Positions 22,495 to 34,060 of a DNA stretch of 64,000 nt are shown here, piece by piece; positions within the stretch are counted from its first letter, which is position 1; each line of letters opens with the position of its first letter. The notes beneath the pieces are model-generated. The model was not told the DNA's origin, did no database searches, and saw only the letters and a program-made list of their open reading frames with translations. This DNA comes from Xenopus tropicalis (Eukaryota; Chordata; Amphibia; Anura; Pipidae). The stretch is taken from positions 53,395,358 through 53,459,357 of the forward strand of contig NC_030683.2 of the NCBI RefSeq assembly GCF_000004195.4. Direction: 5' to 3'. Both the position numbers and the translations under genes were made by a program.

Positions 22495-22949
22495 TTAAAG
22501 GGGTTATGAATCCAAAAATACATTTTTTGCCAAAAGAAAGAATGTGTAATTCTAAGCAATATACAATATAAGCAGTATAGATTAATTAAAAATGTTTAAT
22601 TTAATCTTTACATTTATTTGTAAATGAAATCAATACTGAAAGCTTTATCCGTCTGTTCATTTCTATTGTTAGTACAAGTACTGAATTACGGAAAGGCCAT
22701 CTCTCATAGACTACATTATTAGCAAATAATTCTAATTTTTAAAAATTTCCTTTTTCTCTGTAATAATAAAACAGTTACGGTAATTGTACTTGATCCTAAC
22801 TTATTGGAGGCAAAACAATTCTATTGGGTTTATTCTGTATTTAAATGATTTTTAGCAGACTTAAATTGTGGAGATTACAGAATTACAGAAAGTTCCCCTT
22901 ATCCGGAAAACCCCAGGTCACGAGCATTCTAACAGGTCCCATACCTGTA
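22495..22949. mobile_element. T2-type end followed by caggtatgggacc-type MITE
   Basis: TTAAAGGGGTTATGAATCC at 22495 is a T2-type terminus without an identified partner. From about 22683 (aattacggaaaggccatctc) to 22949 (ggtcccatacctgtat) the sequence matches the MITE at 29283-29595 segment by segment, including gcaaataattctaattttta and the tccggaaaaccccaggtc block. The left terminus of that MITE is lost. Confidence 0.6.
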
Positions 22950-23589
22950 TAGTGGTTCTGACTACTGAGACATTGTAGGCGACGCCAGCTGATTAATAGA
23001 CCTAAGAAGACATATGCAAGGCATTGTGAGAAATAGAGTCAGAAACAGGAGAGCAAAAAGGAAAAAAACACAAATACTGCTTTCAGATGCAGTTAAATAT
23101 ACAAATAACTTTAAAATCACTTAGAATCACCTTTTCTTTAATTGAGCAAACTGTTTTTGTTTCTCCTAATGTATCAGAACCAGGACTAAGGAATTGGGAA
23201 GAAAAGGGGCAAATATGTACAATGGACCCAGCCTGCTTTCCTTGATGCGCCAGACACCCAAAGGACAATACTGTGCCTTAGGGAAAAGGAGGCGTTGGAG
23301 TGGTGTCAATCAGAAAAACAAGCTCTATGTCGAAGCTCTGAATTAGTGAGCCTAGGCAAGGCTTGTATATGGGAAAAAGCAGCTTCAAAACTTAAACATG
23401 CTGAAACAACTATGTTTAACAAAGGCAAATGAAATGGGTTACCATACTAAAAGACGAGTCACAGATCAAGGCAACAGCGCAAGAGACTGTTTAGCCAGCA
23501 TTTAGAAAAACTGATGGTTTATGAGCTTGTTTCTATACAGAATAGGTTATAGCATTGTTTTTTTATTATAATACATATATATATGTAAT

Positions 23590-23725
23590 AAACTTCCAAA
23601 GAGATGCCGGCACTCACGTGTATATAGGTTGCTGGTGCCTGGGTGCAGGTCCAAAAAGTGTTGAATATACTGGAAGAAGGGCTGCAAGTGCTGAACCTTC
23701 TCCCAGTATATTTCTTTCATAATAC
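23590..23725. repeat. Inverted repeat resembling Penelope terminal sequence
   Basis: It contains gatgccggcactcacgtg and ctggtgcctgggtgcagg, words similar to the gcacccgggcaag and gccctgggtgctggc pieces at 56.4-56.9 kb. It also contains an inverted pair, aatatactggaagaag and cttctcccagtatatt (about 23663-23711). I infer a decayed Penelope terminal repeat. No hammerhead core is visible. Confidence 0.3.
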
Positions 23726-25202
23726 AACATTTTAAAACAAGATCTAAACCTCCACCAAAAAGACATTTTTTACTAGAATTAAAGATACAAAGCACAGCAG
23801 TTCTATAACAAATATTTTATACATATTATATTTAAATTGAAACCCTTTTTTTTTTGGTGAGGGGTAAAAGCTGTGGAGATGTAGCTGTGGGAATCTTTTC
23901 CAAAAAAAGAAAAACCATTGTCTTCTTTCCTTCAGTTATTCTTCTTTTTGTAAATTTTAAGATCAGATTTAAAAATATTAGTTCCACAGGCAGTCTTTAA
24001 TTTATTTAAATATATATTTACATTTATGTGAATTGCTTTGATTAATGTTGTTAAAACACAGCAAATAGATGCTTAAGTGAAAGTATCCTAGTATTCCTAT
24101 TGTTGCTTGTGTGCTTTTGTATTTTTTTTTTTTTTTACTTTGCTTAGGGAAAAGCTGGGCCCGTGATGCAGTGTTTCAGACTCTGCACCTGACTTCTATT
24201 TGGATTGAGCTACAGCGGATTTGAAAACGGGGTAAATAACTAGCCCAGGCCTAAATGCCATAAAGAAATGGTTACATACATTGCATTTAAATTATTATCC
24301 AATACAAGAAAGCACATTTTATATAATGGCATTTTAACATACAAATTACGCAGTAATTAGCAGAGAAGGCTAAATTGTGACATCCTATGACTAAATGGGA
24401 TGAAGTATAGTCAATTACTTTGACTTTTTAGGTGGTATGTTTTGAGGGCAACTACCTCTCTAGTTTAAAAAAAAACCTCACAAACTTAATTACACCAAAT
24501 CACAGATGCTGCAGAGAAATATTATAGACATATTATATACACTTGGGGATATGCAAGAGAATGTTTAATTCAAAATGCAGGCAAAAATTTGGTTTGTGGG
24601 TGGGGTATCTTGAGTGGGGAACAGAACAGGAAACATCCTTAACCTAAGTCCCACAAAACAGACTCTTTGGACCCTTAAGAGTTGTAACCACTTTTATAAG
24701 CTCTGGCGTTTTTTTCTGGTAAACCAATAATTGGCCAGAAACAGTGAGATACTGAGTAAGCTAGTAGACTCCCTCCCACCTCCCCCCTTTCTATGAGAGT
24801 AATTTATTAGCTGAGTTATGAGCCTGATATACATTACACATGCAGCTAACCTCCCCATTCTCTGCTGAAAAGAAAATCCTTTGAAATGAACTCTTTCCAG
24901 ACTTGACATATTTCCACAAGAATGGAGGGGTGTGTGTGCGTTTGTAATACCAGTTTCTTTTTTTATAAAAGAACATATAGCAATATAAATTTGTTACATA
25001 TCATTTAAAGATTGCAAATTATCAATACTTCAGAAAAAACACATTTACTGATAGAAAGTCAGATCATTCTGAAAATTGCTACATAAGTACCAGTTAACTC
25101 CTAACTGGCCATGCTGTATTTAGCCATCACTGTGTCCAATGTCTGGCATGCTGACAGCTTAATGAAAGGGTTTTTTATTCCCCTGTGTGTAAACATACAA
25201 AA

Positions 25203-25290
25203 ACACACAGACACACACACACACTAACTGAACACTCACTGCAGGATGACTGCACTTCTAGCAGTAAATGGAGTGTATGTGTGATTTTAG

Positions 25291-25334
<44 letters not shown>
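25203..25334. repeat. CA and AT microsatellites
   Basis: A (CA)-rich run at 25203-25224 and a pure (AT) run at 25292-25334 are separated by about 67 bp. Open frames on both strands across them are artefacts. Confidence 0.9.
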
Positions 25335-25343
<9 letters not shown>

Positions 25344-27132
25344 GTCTTATTTACAAACACAAAACAAAAGTTAATGTGGTAAGCAATGGGACAAAGCCAA
25401 GTGAAATGTATATGTAGCACAGAGATATATGCAAGGTGATATGCAAGGTGCAAGGTGACATATGCAGCCACCATTTTTTCATTTAATTTTTATCTGGTAA
25501 TTTATGACCAAATTGCATTATGTCTGCACCCTTAACAAATATTTTGGCCAGCCAAAATTTGCTCCCATTACATCTACAGATCAGGGCTTGGTAATGAACT
25601 CTGTATGGACTCTTGCATACTAAATACTCAGCAGGTGACTGCATTTATGAACAAGACATACAAATACCACCAATTCAAATAATAGCCAAAACAGATTCCA
25701 GAAGGCTGTTGGGTGCACATGACCTAATGTCATCTTAAAAGGAATTAACCAAACACAACAAAATAGTCTGCCAATGTATAGCCAAGTTGAGAAAGCCGTG
25801 CAGCAATCCTGTGATATGTTATATGTGAACCATTTATCCTAAAGCATATATGGGTAAACATGGATTTTGAAATATTGGACACTGTTTGGGTCCAAAACAG
25901 ACCAAATAATTAATATCTGCTTGAGGATAAGCCAGATATCTATCAGGAAGCTTTAAAAAAGATTTGGGCTCCCAAACAGTCTCCATAGTCCCATATTGTG
26001 ATCTGATCATTGCCAATAAGGCCAAGTAACCAGATAAACCTGATATGACCCTAGCAACCAGACAACAGATTTATTATACACCTTTTTTTTGTTTTTTTTA
26101 CTACTTCACTAATGTCTTCAAGTGAATGAAATTAATAAAAATTATAGTTTTTTGATACCAGTTTATTTACAGGAAAGAAAGAAATGATACAGATTATAGA
26201 ATTTTACCTGGATACTTTTACAAAGAGATATGTGAATGTTTTGACCCAAAAATGATTTTCAAGACATACAAAGGAAAAAAAACCCTAATCTATAATATGG
26301 CTAGCATTTGCAGGACTGTTTTCAGGATCCACTTTTGACAGAAGGAGTTAATGGCAACAGTGATACCTCCTACAAAAGACTTACTGGCATGATTTATATT
26401 ATCCTGCATTCCCCTCCTCCCTTGCTGCTGTTATCAGAGGAAAACAGAGAGAGGGTTTAATGGCAACAGGCTCTTCTTGCAAGGCCATCATTACAGAGGC
26501 CAGCATGCAAATGAACTGCAATCCTCTGACACAAAGGCAGTGAGGGCACCTGCAATGAAACCTGTGCTGCCAAACAACCCTCCCATGATAACTGAATTCC
26601 TGAAGAACAAGCTTCATATTTAAAGGATCAGTAAAACAAATAACTTAAGGGTTTTCCAACTATATGTACTGTTTCCCATAATTGGGAGGGGGGGGGTTCC
26701 TTGAGAAAATCTTATAAAGTTTAAAAAATATAAGCTGTGTGTGAGTACTGACCAGGGGCACAGAAATTAAACACAGACCTATATAATGAAATCCCTTTTT
26801 CTGCAAAAATAGGATATTTGCTGTCAAAAATACTTTTTGCGCTATTGTAGGTGCTAGATTAATAGATTAACCTTACGTATAAAAAGATTTTTAATTTATG
26901 GTATTAATAACGCTTTAAATAGGGTTTTGCCTTGTTGCTACACTTTGCTGGAAACAGCTGTGTGCATCACTTATCTGACTTATAGTAACTACAAATAAGT
27001 TCTAATTGACAGAAGCAGCCTAGACATTTACAGAACCCCTAAAGTCTGCAGTCTTTCCTGGCTTGAGGCACACACAGATTAATGTACCAAAAATTCTTTG
27101 AAATATTGGCACTATGCTTCACTTCCTATTAT

Positions 27133-27193
27133 AAAGGCCTAATAAATGCAGTAGTAATATTAGTATAATACTACTGCATTTACTAGGCCTTTT
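27133..27193. repeat. Isolated 24-bp-arm hairpin
   Basis: The left arm (aaaggcctaataaatgcagt then agta) pairs with the right arm (tact then actgcatttactaggccttt) with one mismatch and a loop of about 12 nt, followed by a T run. The length suits a miniature fold-back or a small hairpin RNA. There is no other copy in the window. Confidence 0.5.
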
Positions 27194-27307
27194 TTTAATA
27201 TGCTACATTCTTTTACAGTACTGTATCATCAGAAGAGGAGAAATGTTGTTAATAAAATTATACATATGCAGCAAGGACCTGCACTGTACAGCTTGCAATC
27301 TTAATGG

Positions 27308-27362
27308 GATGCCCTAAAGTAGTTATTAGTAGTAGATGCCCTAATGTAGTTATTAGTAGTTA
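27308..27362. repeat. Two-copy 29-bp tandem duplication
   Basis: Units gatgccctaaagtagttatt... and gatgccctaatgtagttatt... differ at one base. Simple local duplication. Confidence 0.8.
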
Positions 27363-28379
27363 AAGTAGTAAAAAGATTAATATAACTTTTTAATTCAGGC
27401 ATTTCTGACTTGTACAAGATGCTGACTGACCTTTCCATCTGCCTTTAAAATGATCAATCCAGCTAATTATTATTATCTTTTATTTATATAATTTAATCAA
27501 CTTATGGTTTTAGTTATTCAAAGCTAAAGGGTGAATTGGATAAAAAAACAAACAACTGGTCCACAGATGAAAAGCATGATGCAATGTATTACCGGTAGTT
27601 CAGTGGCCAACCAAAAATGCACAGACTTTAAAGGTAAAGGTGGTCAAAATGGCTCATGTGCTATACTTTAGGACTTGTATCAACAGCCACAATGACAAGT
27701 CATTTTTTCACCATTTCTTGTGAAGAAGTTTATAGTAATGATGAAACTGTAAAACAAATTGTGTTGATTCTGGCTACTTCGAAAGACTTGTTTAAATGCA
27801 GTCACCATTGTATTGGGCATGTAACAGAGTTGTCCTTTATTACAATGTCTTCAGAGTACCCAGAGCTCTGTCACTAACAGCCTGCCCAGCAAATGGGTAA
27901 ACTGCTCAATCGTTATTCTGGCTTGCAGTTTCATAGTTGGCAGGGCGTAGGTAGAGAACAGCCACACAGTGTCTCTACAGCAGCCAATAAATGAGGGAAC
28001 TGGTTCGACCTAAAAGTCACCTACTCACAGATTACACAGTGACTCTGTAATGCAGATTCTCCTATATGACAAATGATTTTAAAATTTGGTGTTGAGGTCT
28101 TGTTTCTTCTACTTTTACCAACCTACTTAATTACTTATATGGAAAAAGAAGAATTAAAACTAAAATCAGAACTAAAATTTCCTGACTTGTCGAAGAATCA
28201 AACAACTGGTCACTTTTTAAAAACAAACAGTTTCTATAGATGATTAGACCTGGACAAACATTGCAGCTTTCATTTCATTACCCTGTATCTTTCCTTGCAT
28301 TTTGTGAGATTAAATGGTACAAGCAGTAAAAGACTATGTTGTACTGATCTGTTACAGATCTGTCACATTCTATTAAAGT

Positions 28380-28756
28380 TTAAAGGGGTTGTTCACCTTT
28401 AAATTATATTTTAGTATGATGTAGACACTGATATTACAAGACAATTAGCAATTGGCTTTTATTTTTTGTGGTTTATTTAGCTTTGTGTTCATCAGCCCTT
28501 CATTTTAGAATTTCCGCAGTTATCTGGTTGCTAGGGTCTTGTGTTCCTTAGCAACCAGGCAGTGGTTTAAATGAGATATGAATAGTAAAGGAACTGAACA
28601 GAAATATAAGTAAAAGGTCAGGAAAGATGTAGAAGTTGAAGGCAAATAATTCAAAAACAATACAAAATAAATAATGAAGACTAATTGCAAAGTTGGTAGG
28701 AATAGCGTATTCTATAACATACTAAAAGTTAACGTAAAGGTGAACTACCCCTGTAA
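28380..28756. mobile_element. T2-type (TTAAA) MITE
   Basis: Ends are TTAAAGGGGTTGTTCACCTT and aaggtgaactacccctgtaa, inverted repeats of the class also seen at 50747 and 52117. The 377-bp body has an internal inverted pair (ctggttgctagggtct / cttagcaaccag). No coding capacity. A TTAAA-type duplication is still partly visible. Confidence 0.75.
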
Positions 28757-29021
28757 TGTCAAACTGTTTCTCAACTTTTTTTGTAAGAGGATCTAACTCA
28801 TAAATTTACAAGAAAATCACAACTATACAGTGTTTGTTTTGTGATTAATTTTTTTCAAATCCTGCAGTGGGCAACATATTAGTCCATGCTATGTATATCA
28901 AATTACACTAATAATGCCCTAGTCACATAACACTGATAATAAAAAAAAAAAAGAAAATCACTTTTTTTCAAAATAAAATTGAAAAAATAAACTGCTCTCA
29001 CGGCAGTCAGCAGAGACTTAA

Positions 29022-29128
29022 GGTCCCCATACATGGGCCAATCCATCTTCTCCCGATATCCCCACCTACGGGTGGGCAATATCGGGAGAATCCAGGCTAA
29101 TTCGATCGTTTGGCCCTGGGGCCAGGTT
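29022..29128. mobile_element. piggyBac-like MITE, truncated
   Basis: TTAA at 29018-29021 is followed by ggtccccatacatgggcca, the gatatcccc...ggtgggcaatatcggga hairpin, and tcgatcgtttggccctgggg. This matches about the outer 100 bp of the element at 3602-3959 (mixed ends). The rest is deleted. Confidence 0.65.
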
Positions 29129-29282
29129 TTCACTACTAACGTAAAAAGTGTATTACATAACAATTGGAACATTTAGAAGGAAGACACACGTAATCACAAA
29201 CATATACGTAACAAAGCAAATCTTGTACAAATGTAGTAATACAACCTCAAACATTTTACTCCAGGTTAATCATATTCCGTTA

Positions 29283-29595
29283 CAGGTATAGGATCCGTTA
29301 TCCAGAAAGCTCCGAATTAAAGAAAGGCCATCTGCCATAGACTCCATTATAAGCAAATAATTCTAATTTTTAAAAATGTTTTCCTTTTTCTCTCTAATAA
29401 TAAAACATTATCTTATACTTGATCCAAATTAAGACATAATTAATCCTTATTAAAGGCAAAACAATTCTATTGGGTTTAATTAATGTTAAAATGATTTTTA
29501 GTAGACTTAAGCCACAGAGATCCAAAATTACGGAAAGATCCTTTATCCGGAAAGCCCCAGGTCCTGAGCATTCTGGATAATGGGTCCCATACCTG
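29283..29595. mobile_element. MITE with caggtatgggaccc ends
   Basis: The left end is caggtataggatccgttatc and the right end is gataatgggtcccatacctg, good inverted repeats over about 20 bp. It is the best-preserved of at least three copies here (also 22683-22949 and 43655-43882, with a fragment near 45117). There is no ORF. The superfamily is uncertain, possibly hAT. Confidence 0.75.
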
Positions 29596-30719
29596 AAATA
29601 CAAATTAATTAAAAAAAAACACAATTTGCACTACTGTACACAAGCTTGAAAAAATCAGGATGTTTCCTGGGATGTTCTATTAATAGTAAAATCCCCACTA
29701 AATTCATTTCTATTTCATGCACACTTGAATCATTTTCTAGACACTGATTATACTGCCATCTGTATGCTATATGTATGAGACATACATTGGTAACAATCTT
29801 TTAGAAGCAACAGCCAGTGAAAATAATACCAGAATGATAAACACAATAATTATATTTACAAAACATGTAACCTAAATGGCAAGTGCTTGCAATGATATAA
29901 GGCCAGATGCTAATATGTGGCCTTGACTACACAAAACATCAGTTCGATGTGCAGATCATAAGGCCTCTCCAGCTGTTGTAAAGTGCAACCCCAGTAATGC
30001 AGGAAGCTGTACTTTACAATGGCTGCAAGGTACAGGCAACCTTCGGGTGTTGTTGGGTGATGTTGGAAAACTGCAATTTCTAGCATCCCTCCACCATGTC
30101 GGAGCAATAAACTTTGTGGTTACTAGTAAACCGAGAGACCTTTCTGATAAAGCTTACTTAGTTTTTACCTTTCTTTCTCCTTTAAGCCTGCAAAAAACTA
30201 ATTTAAGCATTAAAGGGGGTACTCCACCTAAACACACCTTAAGCTTTTTGAAAAGTAAACATAATTTTAAGCAACATCAGTCTTTGTCACATAAAAGTGC
30301 ACAAACACTAGGTCAATTTTAGTCAGAAGTCAATTAACCTGCCTGCATGAGTGTGAGTGTTGGGAGGAAATATATGGTGCATAAAGTACACTCTGTTGTA
30401 AAATATAAGAGTTGATCACCAAACTATTCTCGGAGAAAGGCTACTTATGACATAAGGGAGTAATTATTGCTTAAAAAAAAAGAAATACATATTTGCAGGC
30501 ATTAACTGCTTGTGGAAGTCTCCAGCCCCTTTAAAAATACTACTAGAACGTCTACTACTCTCTTCCCATTATTGTCATGTAGTCTTGCAGTATTAGGAAA
30601 TGGCACATGGGGCTATTTGGGGCTCTGTAAATACCCCATATTTAAGTAGCCTTAAAAACACAATGCAATGGCATGTGTGGCTAATCCCCATAAACTTATG
30701 ATTGTCAGGGGATAGTTGC
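29596..30719. other. No gene seen
   Basis: Non-coding. A T2-type end (TTAAAGGGGGTACTCCACC) occurs at 30212, and a LINE-tail-like fragment (caattaacctgcctgcatga) occurs at about 30330. Confidence 0.4.
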
Positions 30720-30729
30720 CTGAGAACAC
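30720..30729 (+). repeat. Target-site duplication, left copy
   Basis: ctgagaacac is repeated exactly at 33704-33713, immediately outside the Penelope-like element, and fixes both insertion boundaries. Confidence 0.8.
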
Positions 30730-32841
30730 TTTAATCGCATTGGTATAGATTCTAGTACGTTAAGGGATAGAGTTCGTATGAAGTCCGACTTTTACCCTGT
30801 GCACTGTAGAGGAATTGCAGTAGATAGATTTCAGGAATTGGTCGAAAATAGATTGTTATCTTTAAAATCAGATACTATGACACAGGCTTCCAATTCTAAT
30901 CTAACTGGCTTAGAGAAATTGGCCTTGAAACAACTACAGGATGATTCCTCTTTAGTGATAAAAAATGCGGACAAAGGTGGTATGGTGGTGGTATTGGATA
31001 GTAAGGCTTATAAAGATGAAGCCATGCGTCAACTCTCAGATGCCACTACCTATCAACCTTTGAATGGTGACCCCACATCTGAGTTTATTATAACTTTGAC
31101 AACTTTGGTTCATGATGCACATAATAGTGGTTTACTTACTGACAAAATGAGTGAGTTCCTAGTCCCCATTTCTCCTAGGATTCCCCTTTTTCATCATTTG
31201 CCTAAAGTCCATAAGGCCGAACGTCCACCGTTAGGACGACCCATTGTATCTGGCATAGCCTCTCTCAATGAAAGGTTATCTGAACTCATTGATCTTTACT
31301 TACAACCTCTAGTTAAGCGTTTAGTTTCTTTTGTTTTAGACACCAAACACGTTTTACAATTGTTGAAGGATTTTCAATGGCATTATTCCTTCTCTTGGGG
31401 CACTGTAGATGTAGCTTCACTTTATTCTTGCATCCCCCATAAATGTGGGTTGCATGCTGTTTCTTATCACCTTGATAAGTATAGCTCTTATGATATCATT
31501 ACCAAGAATTTTATTTTAGATTCTATTGGGTATTTACTCTCTCACAATTATTTTCTTTTTGATGGGCAATTCTACCTCCAGAGATGTGGGACGTCAATGG
31601 GCGCCAAATTTGCGCCTGCCTACGCCAACCTTTATATGGGTTGGTGGGAGGAGTCCCACATCTACGGCGGTACTTCCACTCACTTGCACAATATTGTTTT
31701 TTATAAGCGCTATGTTGACGACCTCTTGTTCATTTGGCAGGGGTCAGAGTTGGAATTTTCAAGGTTTGTTGAAGATCTTAATACTAACGATTTCAATTTG
31801 AAATTCACGTGCGAATTTAATAAAACAGATATATCGTTTCTCGATTTACGGCTTGTTGCTAAGGGCTCCTCTATAGTAACCACTACTTTCAGGAAAGCAT
31901 GTGCGGGGAATTCTTTATTGCGAGCAGACTCTTGCCATCCGGGCCATATGTTTAGAGATATTCCCCTAGGACAATTTTTTCGCCTGCGCAAGAATTGTAG
32001 CACGGATAGTGCATTTATTGAACAGTCCCTCTCCCTACGAGATCGATTTTTGGATCGGGGCTATCGTTTGAAATCCCTCTCTCGGGCCTTTGAAAAAGCC
32101 TTACACACAGATAGGTCTACCCTATTATCTACACATAGGAATTCCAGTAATACTAATGCGCCTGGAGGGTTACCTACCTTCGTTACGGCCTATAGTAATC
32201 AGTTTTACAAAATTAGGCAAATTGTGAACGAACTCGTTCCAGTTCTTTATAATGATTCTGATTTAGCTACCATTTTACAGGATGGCTATAAGGTGGTAGC
32301 ACGTAGGGCTCCTACTCTGGGTAACTTTTTATCTCCGACTTTATGGAGATCACAGCCTCCCAAGAAACCTACGTGGCTAACCACCAAGGGTACGTATCGC
32401 TGTGGCGCTAGGAGGTGCGTGACCTGTACCCATATTAAACAATCTACTCGCTTTTCCAGCACTGCAACTGGCAGGTCATATAATATAGACTTCTATATCA
32501 ATTGTAATACTAAGAATGTCATCTATCTGTTGACCTGTTCTAAATGTAGTATCCAATATGTTGGCTGCACGACACGCCCCCTAAAAAATAGGATGCGTGA
32601 ACACATTCGGAATATAGTTGCCACTGATAGTAATAGTCCCCTAGCCAGACACTTTATTCATTGTAACAACTCGGATGTATCGTGTTTACAGATACAAGGT
32701 ATTGATAGGATTGTTTCAGATGAGAGACGTGGTGATTTATATGCACGTTTATTACGCTCTGAGGTCAAATGGATTTTTACCCTTGGTACACGGTGTCCGA
32801 ATGGCCTCAACTCTGTATTTGATGTGAGTTGCTATACGTGA
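30730..32841 (+). CDS. Penelope-like RT with GIY-YIG endonuclease (5' partial)
   Basis: It copies element RNA at a nick made by its own endonuclease. Residues are counted from the ATG at 30778, and the frame is open back through the truncation point at 30730. The N-terminal ADKGG (64-68) and LPKVHK (141-146) blocks are typical of Penelope proteins. RT motifs follow: GRPIVSG (153-159), motif A VDVASLYSCIP with D211, motif B GTSMGAKFAPAYANLY (271-286), and motif C YVDD (312-315) with both aspartates kept. FLDLRL (354-359) follows. A cysteine cluster CGARRCVTC (542-550) precedes the GIY-YIG nuclease: VIYLLTC (581-587), YVG (594-596), R605 and E608. No stop or frameshift interrupts about 704 codons, so insertion was recent or selection maintained the frame. 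The missing N-terminus probably disables it. Confidence 0.88.
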   Translation, partial: FNRIGIDSSTLRDRVRMKSDFYPVHCRGIAVDRFQELVENRLLSLKSDTMTQASNSNLTGLEKLALKQLQDDSSLVIKNADKGGMVVVLDSKAYKDEAMRQLSDATTYQPLNGDPTSEFIITLTTLVHDAHNSGLLTDKMSEFLVPISPRIPLFHHLPKVHKAERPPLGRPIVSGIASLNERLSELIDLYLQPLVKRLVSFVLDTKHVLQLLKDFQWHYSFSWGTVDVASLYSCIPHKCGLHAVSYHLDKYSSYDIITKNFILDSIGYLLSHNYFLFDGQFYLQRCGTSMGAKFAPAYANLYMGWWEESHIYGGTSTHLHNIVFYKRYVDDLLFIWQGSELEFSRFVEDLNTNDFNLKFTCEFNKTDISFLDLRLVAKGSSIVTTTFRKACAGNSLLRADSCHPGHMFRDIPLGQFFRLRKNCSTDSAFIEQSLSLRDRFLDRGYRLKSLSRAFEKALHTDRSTLLSTHRNSSNTNAPGGLPTFVTAYSNQFYKIRQIVNELVPVLYNDSDLATILQDGYKVVARRAPTLGNFLSPTLWRSQPPKKPTWLTTKGTYRCGARRCVTCTHIKQSTRFSSTATGRSYNIDFYINCNTKNVIYLLTCSKCSIQYVGCTTRPLKNRMREHIRNIVATDSNSPLARHFIHCNNSDVSCLQIQGIDRIVSDERRGDLYARLLRSEVKWIFTLGTRCPNGLNSVFDVSCYT

Positions 32842-33588
32842 AGCATTTATGATTCATCATTGTATGGTTATGTTATGAACTGCCTTTTAAGATTTTGGGG
32901 TGAGTTTATGGGGATTTTGAGTTATAATTTGTATGATGGGATTGTGACAAACATGCTTTCTTATGGACTTATTTGTTATTTATTTTGACAGCCATCTAAC
33001 ATATAATGGCTAGTATTTAATGGGGCAATGACTTTATTATTTAGTCATATGTCGCAACATTGGACCATATACTGTTTTGTGGCGATTGGATCGTTTCCTT
33101 TTGGATATAATGGTGAATTGAGGGTTAATATATATTATGTTACGATTGGTGGTCATACCCTTGGATGACATACATGGTGGTTGCGACTAAAAATAAAAAT
33201 AAAAATAAAAATAATTTTAGGTAATTTAAAATAATCTTTATATTCATATATATGTCAGCTTCTTTACAACTTATTTGTTTTCTTATTATCTTTGTTAATA
33301 TTTCTTGCCTTCTCATATTATGTCATTAAAAATTATTTTGTTGCTTTAAAAATGTTTATATACACTTATGCTCTTTACTAATCATTGAATTGACTCTATA
33401 TATTATTAAGTATATGCATGATTTAGCTAACATTTAATGTTATCACTGTTATTGTTTTTTTACTTTATCTTGGTTTCATTGGGATTATTGTTGTTCAATT
33501 TTTACGCTTTGGGGCGGGTTGATTAGCTAATTATTGTCACGTGATATAAACTATTTAAACCTTTCGTTTTAACATACGGGTATGCCTA

Positions 33589-33620
33589 TGACTAAGTGCG
33601 CACGCGCACGAAACGCGTTA
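33589..33620 (+). ncRNA. Degenerate hammerhead-like fold in Penelope tail
   Basis: TGACTAA (33589-33595) is followed by a gtgcg/cgcac stem (33596-33600 with 33605-33609) and GAAA (33610-33613), then cgcgtta. The order (TGA box, stem II, GAAA) is that of a hammerhead, but the leading C is A, the conserved GA after the variable base is TA, and no clear stem III or cleavage triplet follows. It is probably a decayed or unusual version. Confidence 0.4.
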
Positions 33621-33642
33621 GGTACCTGTATCCTAATGGACT

Positions 33643-33648
33643 AATAAA
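33643..33648 (+). promoter_or_regulatory. Polyadenylation signal of Penelope-like element
   Basis: AATAAA lies 55 bp before the right end of the element, a plausible position for 3' end formation of its transcript. Confidence 0.4.
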
Positions 33649-33942
33649 GATGAGGTTTTACCCTTTTTAATCCGGTGTGCTTGGAGCTTTTTTCGTTTGA
33701 ACTCTGAGAACACATCTGTACTCTTTGAAATGTGAACATTCTAAACACTATCCTTAGTAAGCTCTGTATCTGGATATAGTTGCAAAAAAAAAAAAAAAAA
33801 AAAAAGAACATTATACTTCTTCTAAAGTTTCACATAAAAATATTACTATTAAATACCTCTGGCATACAGGACAGTCTAATAGGTTTCTACTTTACAATAA
33901 ATGTGATCACGAGATTAGTTCAATAAATAGTGAATGTCTAAA

Positions 33943-34060
33943 GGTGGCCATACACAGCACATTTCAGCTGCCGATTTGGGTCCTTTAGAACGAATTGGCA
34001 GCCTATCTGGGCACCCCCGACAGGCCTACCCCTAAAATCGGCCAGATCTCAATCGGGCTT
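33943..34060. mobile_element. piggyBac-like MITE fragment
   Basis: It begins ggtggccatacacagcac after a TAAA, continues with cagctgccgatttgggtcc and accccgacaggcctacc words shared with the family, then fades. The right end is lost. The sequence from about 34061 to 34455 shows no gene. Confidence 0.5.

Larger units (their letters stand above)
22950..28379. other. No gene seen; a few small repeats
   Basis: About 5.4 kb of AT-rich non-coding sequence. It holds microsatellites at 25203-25224 (CA) and 25292-25334 (AT), a T2-type terminus at 26619, a hairpin at 27133-27193 and a tandem duplication at 27308-27362. A less repetitive stretch at about 26400-26615 with an atgcaaat word could be regulatory, which is unproven. 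Confidence 0.4.
30730..33703 (+). mobile_element. Penelope-like retroelement, 5'-truncated
   Basis: The 2974-bp insertion is bounded by a perfect 10-bp direct repeat, ctgagaacac (30720-30729 and 33704-33713), read as the target-site duplication. It carries the RT/GIY-YIG reading frame, a roughly 860-bp AT-rich 3' region, a hammerhead-like tail (33589-33620) and an AATAAA at 33643-33648. The 5' end starts inside the reading frame with no upstream terminal repeat, so it is a 5'-truncated copy. The protein architecture with GIY-YIG fits the Poseidon/Neptune groups known from fish and frogs. Confidence 0.85.

Noticed and set aside
25175..25474. Open frames with YIYIYIYI or HTHTHT runs
   Set aside because: Translations of AT and CA microsatellites.
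31526..32003. Open frames overlapping the Penelope RT on both strands
   Set aside because: They are other-frame shadows of the RT/GIY-YIG frame, which alone carries conserved motifs.
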